DNA of 64,000 nucleotides from Mesorhizobium sp. AR07 (GTDB lineage Bacteria; Pseudomonadota; Alphaproteobacteria; Rhizobiales; Rhizobiaceae), in contig NZ_CP080525.1 of the NCBI RefSeq assembly GCF_024746815.1, positions 620,001 through 684,000 on the forward strand. The letters are read 5' to 3'. Within the stretch, counting starts at the first letter, position 1; each line of letters starts with the position of its first letter. The notes beneath the pieces are model-generated. The model worked only from the letters and a program-made list of their open reading frames with translations, searched no databases and was not told the DNA's origin. This document shows positions 26,258 to 35,033 of the stretch, one piece after another. Made by a program: the position numbers and the translations under genes.

Positions 26258-27055
26258 ATGCCGCGTTTCTCAGCCAATCTTTCGATGCTCTTTGGCGAGC
26301 ATGATTTCCTCGATCGTTTTGACGCGGCTGCCCGTGCGGGCTTCAAGGGCGTCGAATATATCGGTCCCTATGATCACGCGCCCGATGTGGTCGCAGCCCG
26401 GCTGAAGAAGAACGGCCTGACACAGGTGCTGTTCAATCTGCCGGCAGGCGACTGGGGCAAGGGCGAGCGCGGCATCGCCGTGCTGCCGGATCGCGTGCCG
26501 GAATTCCGCCAAGGCATCGCGAAGGCGATCACCTACGCGCAGGCGCTCGGCTGCCAGCAGGTCAATTGCCTGGCCGGCATCGCGCCCGCGGGCGCCGACC
26601 GCAAAGTGCTGGAGGATGTCTTTGCCGAAAACCTCGCCTTCGCGGCCGAGAAGCTGGAGCAGGCCGGCATCAGGCTGCTGATCGAGCCGATCAACACCCG
26701 CGATATCCCCGGCTTCTTCCTCAACTATTCCGATCAGGCGCTGGCGCTCATCGACCGTGTCGGCTCGAAGAACCTGTTCCTGCAATACGACATCTATCAC
26801 ATGCAGATCATGGAGGGGGATCTCGCCCGTAAAATCGAGGCAAACCTCGGCCGCATCGCGCATATCCAGCTTGCGGACAATCCCGGCCGTCACGAGCCGG
26901 GGACGGGCGAGATCAATTATCCCTTCCTCTACGAGCATATCGACCGCATCGGCTATTCCGGCTGGATCGGCGCCGAATACAAGCCGAAGGCCGGCACGGA
27001 GGCTGGGCTGGGCTGGTTCAGGGAGTTGGCCGGGCAGGGGAGCGCGGCGGCTTAG
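26258..27055 (+). CDS. hyi: hydroxypyruvate isomerase
   Basis: 265 residues, TIM-barrel of the xylose-isomerase-like family. It interconverts tartronate semialdehyde and hydroxypyruvate. MPRFSANLSMLFGEHDFLDR at the start, LLIEPINTRDIPGFFLN in the middle (metal-binding Glu) and HIQLADNPGRHEPGTGEINY near the C-terminus match Hyi closely. It follows gcl by 14 nt with AAGGACAAAAAGA in front. Cytoplasmic. Confidence 0.93.
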   Translation: MPRFSANLSMLFGEHDFLDRFDAAARAGFKGVEYIGPYDHAPDVVAARLKKNGLTQVLFNLPAGDWGKGERGIAVLPDRVPEFRQGIAKAITYAQALGCQQVNCLAGIAPAGADRKVLEDVFAENLAFAAEKLEQAGIRLLIEPINTRDIPGFFLNYSDQALALIDRVGSKNLFLQYDIYHMQIMEGDLARKIEANLGRIAHIQLADNPGRHEPGTGEINYPFLYEHIDRIGYSGWIGAEYKPKAGTEAGLGWFRELAGQGSAAA

Positions 27056-27141
27056 CTGCTGAGGCGCTGCAACCGAAGTTGCGTTCTCAATCAATGCGGC
27101 TTCCAATGCGGCTTCGCAAGAAAACACGACGGAGAAAAACA

Positions 27142-28059
27142 ATGGAAACCATCGGCTTCATCGGCCTTGGCATCATGGGCGCGCCGATGGCGGGGCATTT
27201 GCTCGACGCAGGCTATAAGGTCGTCGCCAGCGACCACCGCTCGAAGCCGCCGGCCGATCTCGTCGCCAAGGGGTTGAAGTCAGTCTCTGGCCATGCCGCC
27301 GTGGCCAAGGTCGCCGATATCATCATCACGATGGTGCCTGATACACCGCAGGTCGCCGATGTGCTGTTCGGCGAGAACGGTGTCGCTTCCGGCCTGACCA
27401 AGGGCAAGCTGGTGATCGACATGAGCTCGATCTCGCCGATCGAGACCAAGGTGTTCGCCAAGAAGATCAACGATCTCGGCTGCGACTATCTCGACGCGCC
27501 GGTCTCGGGCGGCGAAGTCGGGGCCAAGGCCGCGTCGCTGACCATCATGGTCGGTGGTGAGGAGAAAGCGTTCGAGCGCGCCAGGCCCGTGTTCGAGAAA
27601 ATGGGCAAGAACATCACCCTGGTCGGGCCGAACGGCGTTGGCCAGACCACCAAGGTGGCCAACCAGATCGTCGTCGCGCTGACCATTGAAGCCGTCGCCG
27701 AAGCGCTTGTTTTTGCATCGAAAGCCGGCGCCGATCCGGCCAAGGTCAGGCAGGCGCTGATGGGCGGGCTGGCGGCCTCGCGCATTCTCGAAGTGCATGG
27801 CGAGCGGATGGTCAAGCGTACCTTCGCCCCGGGCTTCCGCATCGAACTGCACCAGAAGGACCTCAACCTGGCGCTGGAGGGAGCAAAAGCGCTCGGCGTG
27901 GCGCTGCCCAACACATCGACCACTCAGCAACTGTTCAATTCCTGCGCGGCCAATGGCGGCGCCAAGGAGGATCACTCGGCGCTGGTCCGGGCGCTGGAGC
28001 GGATGGCCAATTTCGAGGTCGGCGGCGACGCAGCCGACGTCAAAGGCAAAGCAGCATAG
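27142..28059 (+). CDS. glxR: 2-hydroxy-3-oxopropionate (tartronate semialdehyde) reductase
   Basis: 305 residues of the beta-hydroxyacid dehydrogenase family; reduces tartronate semialdehyde to D-glycerate with NAD(P)H. The Rossmann motif IGFIGLGIMGAPMAGHL is at the N-terminus, the substrate motif DAPVSGGEVGAKAASLTIMV near residue 118, and the catalytic Lys in GVGQTTKVANQ near residue 171. GGAGAAAAAC precedes the ATG at 27142. Third gene of the operon; a terminator follows. No glycerate kinase gene is in the window. Confidence 0.93.
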   Translation: METIGFIGLGIMGAPMAGHLLDAGYKVVASDHRSKPPADLVAKGLKSVSGHAAVAKVADIIITMVPDTPQVADVLFGENGVASGLTKGKLVIDMSSISPIETKVFAKKINDLGCDYLDAPVSGGEVGAKAASLTIMVGGEEKAFERARPVFEKMGKNITLVGPNGVGQTTKVANQIVVALTIEAVAEALVFASKAGADPAKVRQALMGGLAASRILEVHGERMVKRTFAPGFRIELHQKDLNLALEGAKALGVALPNTSTTQQLFNSCAANGGAKEDHSALVRALERMANFEVGGDAADVKGKAA

Positions 28060-28107
28060 GAGGAGAGGGCGGCGCAACGTTCCCAAGCCGCCAGCTCTTC
28101 GCTGTTG

Positions 28108-28147
28108 GAGAACGGGTTCCTGCGTCCGTCGCCGGAACCCGTTTCTC
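28108..28147 (+). terminator. terminator hairpin after the glyoxylate operon
   Basis: GAGAACGGGTTCC pairs with GGAACCCGTTTCTC (one extra T), loop 13 nt. It lies 48 nt after glxR and ahead of the opposing methyltransferase gene; T-rich on the 3' side. Confidence 0.7.
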
Positions 28148-28181
28148 GTCTTGAGATGATTCCCGGCAGGCGGCCTGCGGC

Positions 28182-29036
28182 TCAGCTACGCTTCAAAAAT
28201 GCCCGCGCCGCATAGAGGCTGATCGCGGCGGCATTAGACACGTTGAGCGAGCGGATGGCGCCGGGCATATCGAGCCGCGCCAGCGTCGTCACGGTCTCGC
28301 GCGTCTTCTGGCGCAGGCCCTTGCCCTCGGCGCCAAGAATCAGCGCGATCTTTTCGCCTGAAAAACTCGTTTCGAGTTCCGCCGGCCCGTCCGAATCGAG
28401 GCCGATGGTCTGGAAGCCGGCCTGGTGCAACTGGTCGAGCGCGTCGGCGAGGTTCTTGACCTCGATCTGGTCGATATGTTCCAGCGCGCCAGATGCCGAC
28501 TTCGCCAGCACGCCCGATTCCTGCGGGCTGTGGCGTGCCGTCGTGATCAGCGCACCGGCGCCGAAGGCGACCGCCGAGCGCAGGATGGCGCCGACATTGT
28601 GCGGGTCGGTGACCTGGTCGAGCACCAGCACCAGCTTTGTATCGCCGAGCGCGTCGAGCCGCTTCGGCTTCAGCGGTTCCGCTTCGATCAGCACGCCCTG
28701 GTGCACGGCATCCGAGCCGGTGATCTTGTCGATATCCCTGGGTTCGACCAGTTCCGCCTTGAAGCGCAGCGCGGCAAGGTCGGCGATCTCAAGCCGCTCG
28801 GCCGCATTGCGCGTCACCAGCATCTTCCTGATCTTGCGGCGCGGATTGTCGAGCGCCGCCCGCACCGTGTGCAGGCCGTAGAGCCGCACGAGGCCGTCGG
28901 CGGCGTTTTCGCCCGGCGGCACAGGCTGTCGGGGCCTGAATGCCGGCGCGCCGCCGCTCTTTTCGTCGCGATAGGCGCGGCGCAGCTTGGCGTAATGGGT
29001 GTCTTTAGGCGTCTTGGAATTGTTGTCGTTGCTCAT
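28182..29036 (-). CDS. rlmB: TrmH/SpoU-family 23S rRNA 2'-O-methyltransferase (RlmB-like)
   Basis: 284 residues. After a charged tail and the ribosomal-RNA-binding substrate domain (LYGLHTVRAALDNPRRKIRK), the knotted SPOUT domain shows the three family motifs: LDQVTDPHNVGAILRSA, LILGAEGKGLR, and IRSLNVSNAAAISLYAA. RlmB-type enzymes methylate the 2'-hydroxyl of a guanosine in 23S rRNA using S-adenosylmethionine. It stands alone on the minus strand. The exact position modified is inferred from the family. Confidence 0.87.
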   Translation of the reverse strand: MSNDNNSKTPKDTHYAKLRRAYRDEKSGGAPAFRPRQPVPPGENAADGLVRLYGLHTVRAALDNPRRKIRKMLVTRNAAERLEIADLAALRFKAELVEPRDIDKITGSDAVHQGVLIEAEPLKPKRLDALGDTKLVLVLDQVTDPHNVGAILRSAVAFGAGALITTARHSPQESGVLAKSASGALEHIDQIEVKNLADALDQLHQAGFQTIGLDSDGPAELETSFSGEKIALILGAEGKGLRQKTRETVTTLARLDMPGAIRSLNVSNAAAISLYAARAFLKRS

Positions 29037-29068
29037 GGCCGGCTTCTATAGCCGTGTCGCGCGGCAAT

Positions 29069-29144
29069 GGATACCTTTGGTTCCAACGGATACCACTGGT
29101 TCCGACGGATACCGCCGGTTCGAACGGATACCGCCGGTTCGAAC
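29069..29144. repeat. four tandem 19-bp repeats
   Basis: Units at 29069, 29088, 29107 and 29126 with consensus GGATACCNNYGGTTCSRAC. The last two units are identical; the first two diverge by several bases. They lie in the gap between the rRNA methyltransferase gene and the tRNA promoter. Unit length is not a multiple of three, so this is not coding. GGTTCGAAC resembles a tRNA T-arm sequence, possibly by chance. Confidence 0.88.
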
Positions 29145-29195
29145 GGCTTGCCGGACGGCAGACGAAATTCAACGTGTTTTGCCGGGATCTTGCGG

Positions 29196-29224
29196 TTGAC
29201 AGTTTTGGGCGGTGCCGCCATAAG
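29196..29224 (+). promoter_or_regulatory. sigma-70 type promoter of the tRNA-Tyr gene
   Basis: TTGACA at 29196-29201, a 17-nt spacer and CATAAG at 29219-29224, 71 nt upstream of tRNA-Tyr. The TTGAC / N17 / AT-AAG layout is typical for strong housekeeping promoters in rhizobia. Confidence 0.65.
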
Positions 29225-29295
29225 GCGCTTCGCGGAAGGCTGCTGAGGCGGTGGCGACGCGTCGATGCCTTGTTGCATGGCTCCGGCGGCAGACT

Positions 29296-29380
29296 GGAGA
29301 GGTGCCCGAGTGGTTAAAGGGGACGGACTGTAAATCCGTTGGCTATGCCTACGTTGGTTCAAATCCAACCCTCTCCACCA
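29296..29380 (+). tRNA. tRNA-Tyr (anticodon GTA)
   Basis: 85 nt including CCA, with a long variable arm (a class II tRNA). Acceptor GGAGAGG pairs with CCTCTCC, the anticodon loop ACTGTAAAT holds GTA, and the T arm holds GGTTCAAATCC. Confidence 0.95.
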
Positions 29381-29411
29381 CTGCCGGCCCGGAAGCCCTG
29401 AAACGCAAAGC

Positions 29412-29453
29412 ATCGGACCGAAAAGTGTGTAGCGGTTTTCGGGTGAATCCGAT
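29412..29453. repeat. palindromic intergenic element, copy C
   Basis: ATCGGA and TCCGAT enclose CGAAAAGTGTGTAGCGGTTT and flanks. The core AAAAGTGTG..GCGGTTTTC resembles the element at 49986-50029 and the one at 31220-31293. It lies between the two tRNA genes. Confidence 0.6.
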
Positions 29454-29468
29454 ACTTCACTGAAAGGC

Positions 29469-29542
29469 GCGGGTATAGCTCAGTGGTAGAGCAGCAGCCT
29501 TCCAAGCTGAATATGCGGGTTCGATTCCCGCTACCCGCTCCA
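29469..29542 (+). tRNA. tRNA-Gly (anticodon TCC)
   Basis: 74 nt including CCA. Acceptor GCGGGTA pairs with TACCCGC, D arm TAGCTCAGTGGTAGAGC, anticodon loop CTTCCAA with TCC, T arm GGTTCGATTCC. It decodes GGA and GGG. Confidence 0.95.
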
Positions 29543-29736
29543 GATAATCATCTGATATTTTTTCGAAATTTCGCTTAGAGACGATTTGGCGCGTCGGGCT
29601 CGGCGTTCCGAATCCAGCAGCGAACGAGCGCATTCCCCACGATCCGATACTCCCGCAAGGCCAAACGACTCGTCGTGAGGTGTTCCAACCATGGCGATGA
29701 GCGGAGCATCTGGCTGTCGTATCGTACTGCGGCACG

Positions 29737-29785
29737 TTGACAGAAAAACCACATTTATATAAGTTCGCGTTAGTGAATACTAACG
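29737..29785 (+). promoter_or_regulatory. promoter and palindromic operator of the arsR-type operon
   Basis: TTGACA at 29737-29742 and TATAAG at 29758-29763 (15-nt spacer; TAAGTT with 17 nt is the alternative) place the transcription start near 29770. A perfect palindrome, CGTTAGT-GAAT-ACTAACG, covers 29768-29785, over the likely start site. An ArsR repressor bound here would block its own promoter. Confidence 0.7.
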
Positions 29786-30090
29786 TGAACAGTTGGACAG
29801 TGCTTGGCGATCCGACCAGGCGCACGATCTTTGAGTTACTGGTCGAACACCCTTGTTCGGTCGGGGAACTGGCTGGTGCCCTCCCTGTCACCCGGCCGGC
29901 GGTCTCGCAGCACCTGAAGGTCCTCAGGGATGCCGGGCTCGTGGCCAACACCCGTTTCGGCAAGCAACGCATCTACCGGGTCGATCCGGAAGGGCTGGCA
30001 AGCCTGCGCGCCGAACTCGACCGCTTCTGGATCAAGACCTTGGCGGCCTACAAAGTGACCGCCGAACAATCGTCGAAGGAGCAGGAATGA
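29785..30090 (+). CDS. ArsR-family transcriptional regulator
   Basis: About 101 residues from the GTG at 29785 (MNSWTVLGDPTRRTIFELLV); a GTG at 29773 is also possible. The frame is open back to a TTG at 29737, but that codon is the -35 box. Winged-helix features: CSVGELAGALPVTRPAVSQH, LKVLRDAGLV, and IYRVDPEGLASL. No metal-binding CxC is present, so this is the metabolite-type ArsR often paired with SRPBCC proteins. Its stop overlaps the next start (ATGA). No Shine-Dalgarno is visible, so the mRNA may be leaderless or nearly so. Confidence 0.85.
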   Translation: MNSWTVLGDPTRRTIFELLVEHPCSVGELAGALPVTRPAVSQHLKVLRDAGLVANTRFGKQRIYRVDPEGLASLRAELDRFWIKTLAAYKVTAEQSSKEQE

Positions 30091-30575
30091 GCACGCATCA
30101 AGCACCCCCGCCCGTGAAGCATTCCATCGTCGTAGAGGCTCCGATCGCGCATGCCTTCAAGGTCTTCACCGAGGACTTCGGCAGCTTCAAACCCCGAGAA
30201 CACAACATGCTCGCGGTGCCGATCGCCGAGACGATCTTCGAGCCTCGAGTCGGCGGTCACATCTACGACCGCGGTGTTGACGGCAGCGAGTGCCGATGGG
30301 CTCGGGTGCTGGCCTACGAGCCGCCCAACCGGGTGCTTCTGAGCTGGGACATCAGTCCTCAATGGCAGGTTGAAACCGATCCCGACAAAACCAGCGAGTG
30401 GGAAGTCAGCTTCACGGCGGAGACGGAAAGCCGAACCCGGGTCGATCTCGTGCACCGGAACCTCGAGCGGCATGGCGAAGGCTGGGAAAGTGTGCGCGAC
30501 GGCGTTGGCGGCGATCAGGGCTGGCCGCTTTACCTGCGGCGCTTCCATGAGCTTTGCTCCCGCGAGGCGGCCTGA
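30087..30575 (+). CDS. SRPBCC (AHSA1-type) domain protein
   Basis: 162 residues. KHSIVVEAPIAHAFKVFTED at the start, FEPRVGGHIYDRGVDGSECR in the middle, and LERHGEGWESVRDGVGGDQG then GWPLYLRRFHELC at the end fit the activator-of-Hsp90-ATPase-like START fold proteins. These bind hydrophobic ligands; many are encoded with an ArsR regulator, as here. It overlaps the regulator gene by 4 nt, with AAGGAGCAGGA in front of the ATG. The ligand is unknown. Confidence 0.83.
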   Translation: MSTHQAPPPVKHSIVVEAPIAHAFKVFTEDFGSFKPREHNMLAVPIAETIFEPRVGGHIYDRGVDGSECRWARVLAYEPPNRVLLSWDISPQWQVETDPDKTSEWEVSFTAETESRTRVDLVHRNLERHGEGWESVRDGVGGDQGWPLYLRRFHELCSREAA

Positions 30576-30657
30576 CGGTCGTGTCACAACCGCAAGGTTC
30601 ATCAGTCGCGGAGATCATCAGGTCCCAAATCGGTAATCCTAAGAAGCGGAGGGGCAG

Positions 30658-31071
30658 ATGGAAGCCTACTGGTTCAGCATCGTCGGAGTGCTCGCGCTCT
30701 GCCTTCTGTCAGTCCTGCTGGCGATTTACTCGGGCTCGTCCAAGGGCCGCGCAGGAGCGCTTTCAGGCCCGGTACTGCCTGCGGACGACGACAATCAGCT
30801 CTACAGGATCGACCGCGTACACATGAATTCGGTCGAGGCGCTTGCGCCTTTCGTCGTCCCGGCCTTGCTGGCGATGATGGTCGGCGTCGGACCGGCCACG
30901 TTAGCGGCTCTCGTCTGGCTGCATCTGGCGATCCGTCTGGTTCACTTGGCGGTCTACATTCGCGGCGGCAGCGCGGCCAAGTGAGGCAGCCTCAGGACGA
31001 TCCTCTATGTCTCGGGAGCCCTCGTCACGCTTGCCCTCATCATTGTGACCGGCTTGGCTGCCATCCGATGA
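30658..31071 (+). pseudogene. MAPEG-family membrane protein with in-frame stop
   Basis: The ATG at 30658 starts EAYWFSIVGVLALCLLSVLL; LYRIDRVHMNSVEALAPFVV and HLAIRLVHLAVYIRGG match MAPEG proteins (membrane glutathione-transferase-like). A TGA at 30982-30984 ends the frame after 108 codons, yet the same frame continues with GSLRTILYVSGALVTLALII and VTGLAAIR to a TGA at 31069-31071. That segment is the expected fourth membrane helix, and the full 137-residue length is normal. So a single nonsense change removes the last helix. The N-terminal three helices may still be made. Confidence 0.72.
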
Positions 31072-31219
31072 CGGATCAATGGACGGAGCCTCCTGTCGCG
31101 GCGGCCCATTGTCATGCATCTGGTATTGAGGCGGAAACAATAGACCGAAACGCTGCGCGACAGGCGCGCGCAACGCTCCAAGCGTGCAGACGCCTGCGCC
31201 GCGCTAGCGCTTTGTTTTG

Positions 31220-31293
31220 AAGCAATTCCCTAAGGGGAAAGCGCTACGCGCTTTTCCCGGGAAAGCCGTTTCACACGTTTCCTGGAATTGCTT
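31220..31293. repeat. palindromic intergenic element, copy A
   Basis: AAGCAATTCC at 31220-31229 and GGAATTGCTT at 31284-31293 bound the element; inside is a second hairpin, GGGAAAGCGC (31235-31244) with GCGCTTTTCCC (31248-31258). The segment 31266-31291, read on the minus strand, matches 49986-50011 in 25 of 26 positions. It reaches the stop codon of the YidB-like gene and probably terminates its transcript. Confidence 0.82.
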
Positions 31294-31760
31294 TAGCTGT
31301 TGAACGCGGAGGCGACCTGGTGTTGCTGCGGCACCTGTCCGTTCGGCGTCAGCTTGTCGACGACACCCGGCAACGCCGTGGACAGCTGCTTGAGCAGTTC
31401 CTGCTCATCCATTCCCGTCCGTTGCGCGATCTCGCGAATGACCTGCGGCCCGAGTGCGGCGCCGAGATCATTGGCGTTGATCGACTGGTTCTGCCCGGTG
31501 CCGACCCAGGAATCGGCGACATTGCCGTGGCCGGCGTCCTTGAGTTTGTCGAGCAGGCCGCCCAGCCCGCCGAGCAGGCCGCCGTCGGCGGAGGTCGTTC
31601 CGGTGGAAGCAGGGCCGGTCGGCACCACCGGGGTTTCGGTCTGGCCCGGCTGTTCGGCGCTTCTGCCGCTCAGCATCTTTCCCACCAGCAGCGCGCCGAG
31701 CGCGATCATCAGCGGTTTGGCAATGTTGCCGCCGGGAACGGCGTTGTCAAAAAGTCCCAT
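31293..31760 (-). CDS. YidB-like (DUF937) protein
   Basis: 155 residues. Start MGLFDNAVPGGNIAKPLMIA, a Gly/Thr-rich linker with GGLLGGLGGLLDKLKDAGHG, then DSWVGTGQNQSINANDLGAA, and IREIAQRTGMDEQELLKQLS. The NDLGAALG and GMDEQELLKQLS stretches are hallmarks of the YidB family, helical proteins of unknown function. GGAGGAT lies upstream of the ATG. It is divergent from the YeaQ-like gene. Confidence 0.82.
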   Translation of the reverse strand: MGLFDNAVPGGNIAKPLMIALGALLVGKMLSGRSAEQPGQTETPVVPTGPASTGTTSADGGLLGGLGGLLDKLKDAGHGNVADSWVGTGQNQSINANDLGAALGPQVIREIAQRTGMDEQELLKQLSTALPGVVDKLTPNGQVPQQHQVASAFNS

Positions 31761-31889
31761 AGTGGATCCTCCATCTCAACCAGGCCCAGCCCGTCTTCAA
31801 CATGGCGCATTTGGGCGGAATTTCAAGCTGGCTTGAGCTTTTGACGATCATATGAAAGTGTCTGGCTGGCGGGGGATGGAGAGGAAAAA

Positions 31890-32147
31890 ATGTCAATCAT
31901 CAGCTGGATCATACTCGGCGTCGTCGCCGGCTTCCTGGGCAGCAAGATCGTCAACAAGAGCGGCCAGGGCATTCTGCTCGACATCGTGCTGGGCATCGTC
32001 GGCGCCGTTGTCGGTGGCCTGATCTTCAGCGCCTTTGGCGCTTCGGGCGTCACCGGCCTCAACATCTACAGCCTGATCGTCGCCGTGGTCGGAGCGGTGG
32101 TCGTGCTTTGGGCCTACCATCAGTTCAGCGGCAGCCGGACGCTTTAA
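31890..32147 (+). CDS. GlsB/YeaQ/YmgE-family stress-response membrane protein
   Basis: 85 residues with three membrane segments: SIISWIILGVVAGFLGSKIV, then ILLDIVLGIVGAVVGGLIFS, then YSLIVAVVGAVVVLWAYHQF. The pattern of glycines (GxxxGxxG) is that of the transglycosylase-associated YeaQ family, often induced by acid or envelope stress. GAGAGGAAAAA precedes the ATG. Single-gene unit. Confidence 0.87.
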   Translation: MSIISWIILGVVAGFLGSKIVNKSGQGILLDIVLGIVGAVVGGLIFSAFGASGVTGLNIYSLIVAVVGAVVVLWAYHQFSGSRTL

Positions 32148-32235
32148 GCGCCGACCGGATCGCTGGATCGTCTGACGTTTCGAGTTTCTGCCGAGGCAAG
32201 GGCAGCTTCGGGCTGGGCTGCGCTCAGCAGCCCGC

Positions 32236-32373
32236 CTATGGCATCAACACTGCATCGGCCGCGGCGAAGAAGATCAGCGTACCCGCGATGAACACCGCCC
32301 AGCCGATAAGCGATTTTCTGATGGCGGCCTTGTGCTCGGCGTCGGAGTTCTTGTTCCGGTCAAAATCCGTCAT
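32236..32373 (-). CDS. small single-pass membrane protein, hypothetical
   Basis: 45 residues, MTDFDRNKNSDAEHKAAIRK then SLIGWAVFIAGTLIFFAAAD and AVLMP. A charged N-terminal half and one membrane helix. GGGAG stands 7 nt before the ATG at 32373. No family recognised; the shape and the good ribosome site make it credible. It is transcribed away from the DMT transporter gene's end and convergent with the YeaQ-like gene. Confidence 0.6.
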   Translation of the reverse strand: MTDFDRNKNSDAEHKAAIRKSLIGWAVFIAGTLIFFAAADAVLMP

Positions 32374-32513
32374 GGGGAAACTCCCTTGGCTGATTGATCA
32401 TGTCGTCGTCGATTGGACGGTTCTTCGCCGATTAGACGATCTTTTTCGGCTCGGCAACAGGCTCGTGGAAAGACGTGCGTGATCGCCCGCTCGGTCCGCT
32501 TGAGCAGTTGAGG

Positions 32514-33401
32514 CTAGGCGACGACGGTCAGCCTGCGCTTGCGCTGATCAAGGGAGACGATGGTCAGTCCACTGCCAACCACCAGCAGGATGCCGCAGAC
32601 TGCCAGCGCATTGGGGAATTGGCCGAACACCAGCAGGCCCGAAATGACCGCCCAGACGGTGAAGCAGTAATAGAACGGCGCCACCGCGCTGGTCGGCCCG
32701 ACGCGATAGGCCATGAAGATGAAGAAGTGGCCGAAGATCAGGAAAAATCCGGCGCCGGCCATCAGCAGCAGATGGCGCGCCTCGGGCACCACCCAGCGTT
32801 CGGAAACCAGATGCGCGGCACCGGAGCCGATCAGCACCACCACAACGGCGGAAATCGCCACGATCATCCCCGGCACCTCGGCCGAGACGCGCCTGCCGGC
32901 AAGGTCGCGGGCCGCCGCAAGTGCGGCGTTGCCGAGCGCCAACAAGGCGTAGACCGAAATGCCTTGCATGGTCGGCTGCGCCACCATCAGCGCGCCGATG
33001 AAGCCGAGCCCGATCAGCGCCATGCGCTGGCCGCCGATCCGTTCGCCAAACAGGATCGAGGAGCCGACCAGCATCAACAGCGGCGTGATCTGTCCGAGCG
33101 CCGTCGAATCCGCGATCTGCATGTTGGCGAGCGCCACCACATAACAAAGGATCGCCGCCAGCTCGAGCAGGTTCCTGCGCAGTACCCGCTTGTCGAAGAT
33201 CAGCGGAATCTGCTTGCCATAGCCCAGCGCAAACAACAGCGGAAAGCCCCAAAGCGTTGCCGCCGCCCCGCGCAGAAACAGCACTTCGTAGGACGGCAGG
33301 CCCGCGGTTGCGAGCTTCATCATCGTATCGTTGACGAGGTACGATCCCGTCGAAACGATCATGAACAGCGGGCCACGGATGGAGGCAGGGATGAAATGCA
33401 T
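32514..33401 (-). CDS. EamA-family (DMT superfamily) transporter
   Basis: 295 residues with about ten membrane segments in two EamA repeats. The first repeat includes STGSYLVNDTMMKLATAGLP, FLRGAAATLWGFPLLFALGY and ALGQITPLLMLVGSSILFGE; the second includes FMAYRVGPTSAVAPFYYCFT and VWAVISGLLVFGQFPNALAV. These match RhaT/EamA metabolite exporters with the GE-type motif at the end of helix four. The substrate cannot be told. Single-gene unit upstream of and divergent from the EF-Tu gene. Confidence 0.85.
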   Translation of the reverse strand: MHFIPASIRGPLFMIVSTGSYLVNDTMMKLATAGLPSYEVLFLRGAAATLWGFPLLFALGYGKQIPLIFDKRVLRRNLLELAAILCYVVALANMQIADSTALGQITPLLMLVGSSILFGERIGGQRMALIGLGFIGALMVAQPTMQGISVYALLALGNAALAAARDLAGRRVSAEVPGMIVAISAVVVVLIGSGAAHLVSERWVVPEARHLLLMAGAGFFLIFGHFFIFMAYRVGPTSAVAPFYYCFTVWAVISGLLVFGQFPNALAVCGILLVVGSGLTIVSLDQRKRRLTVVA

Positions 33402-33696
33402 CGGGTCAGGAAATCAGACCTCGAAGACGACCGCAATGGGCCATGAACTGGCCTTGAATCGCACAGGAATAGAGAAGAAAGGGACGCGCAATGCCGGCTT
33501 CGATCGATCGGCCTTCCGCCCATTTCATTTCACGCTTCGCCTTCCTATATCAGCGCCACATTCCCGCAATCGGATCAAGGGTTCGGACTGAGCGAGACGG
33601 CACCCGGCCAAAAGACGCTTGTGTTTTTTGGCCTTTGTCGCTAATCGCCCCGCATTCGACTGAACTGAAGGTCCAGGCCGTCCAAGGAAAGAGACT
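33402..33696. other. gap upstream of the first EF-Tu gene
   Basis: 295 bp between the divergent DMT transporter gene and tuf. It must hold promoters in both directions. A weak match (TTTCAT, 17 nt, TATATC, about 33524-33552) is the only one I see on the plus strand. No gene is supported. Confidence 0.5.
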
Positions 33697-34872
<1,176 letters not shown>

Positions 34873-34905
34873 CCGATGCCGGCATGTGCCAGTCAGGTTC
34901 GAAAC

Positions 34906-34938
34906 AGAAAAGGGCGGTCCTTGCGGCCGCCCTTTTCT
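34906..34938 (+). terminator. rho-independent terminator of tuf
   Basis: AGAAAAGGGCGG pairs with CCGCCCTTTTCT around TCCTTGCGG; T-rich 3' side. 33 nt after the tuf stop. Confidence 0.88.
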
Positions 34939-35033
34939 TCTGCCCAGCAATGGGATGCCCGTATTGTCGCCCGAACCCTGTTGCAAGCCTCTGAACCTCG
35001 ACTAGGATAGGTTGCATCGAGGGGCTTTCCCAA

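Noticed and set aside
29054..29317. Plus-strand frame of 87 codons across the 19-bp repeats
   Set aside because: The repeat unit is not a multiple of three, so the translated repeats differ; the frame runs into tRNA-Tyr.
30982..30984. Selenocysteine reading of the TGA in the MAPEG gene
   Set aside because: MAPEG proteins are not selenoproteins, no conserved Cys is expected here, and no selenocysteine machinery is in view; a nonsense change is simpler.
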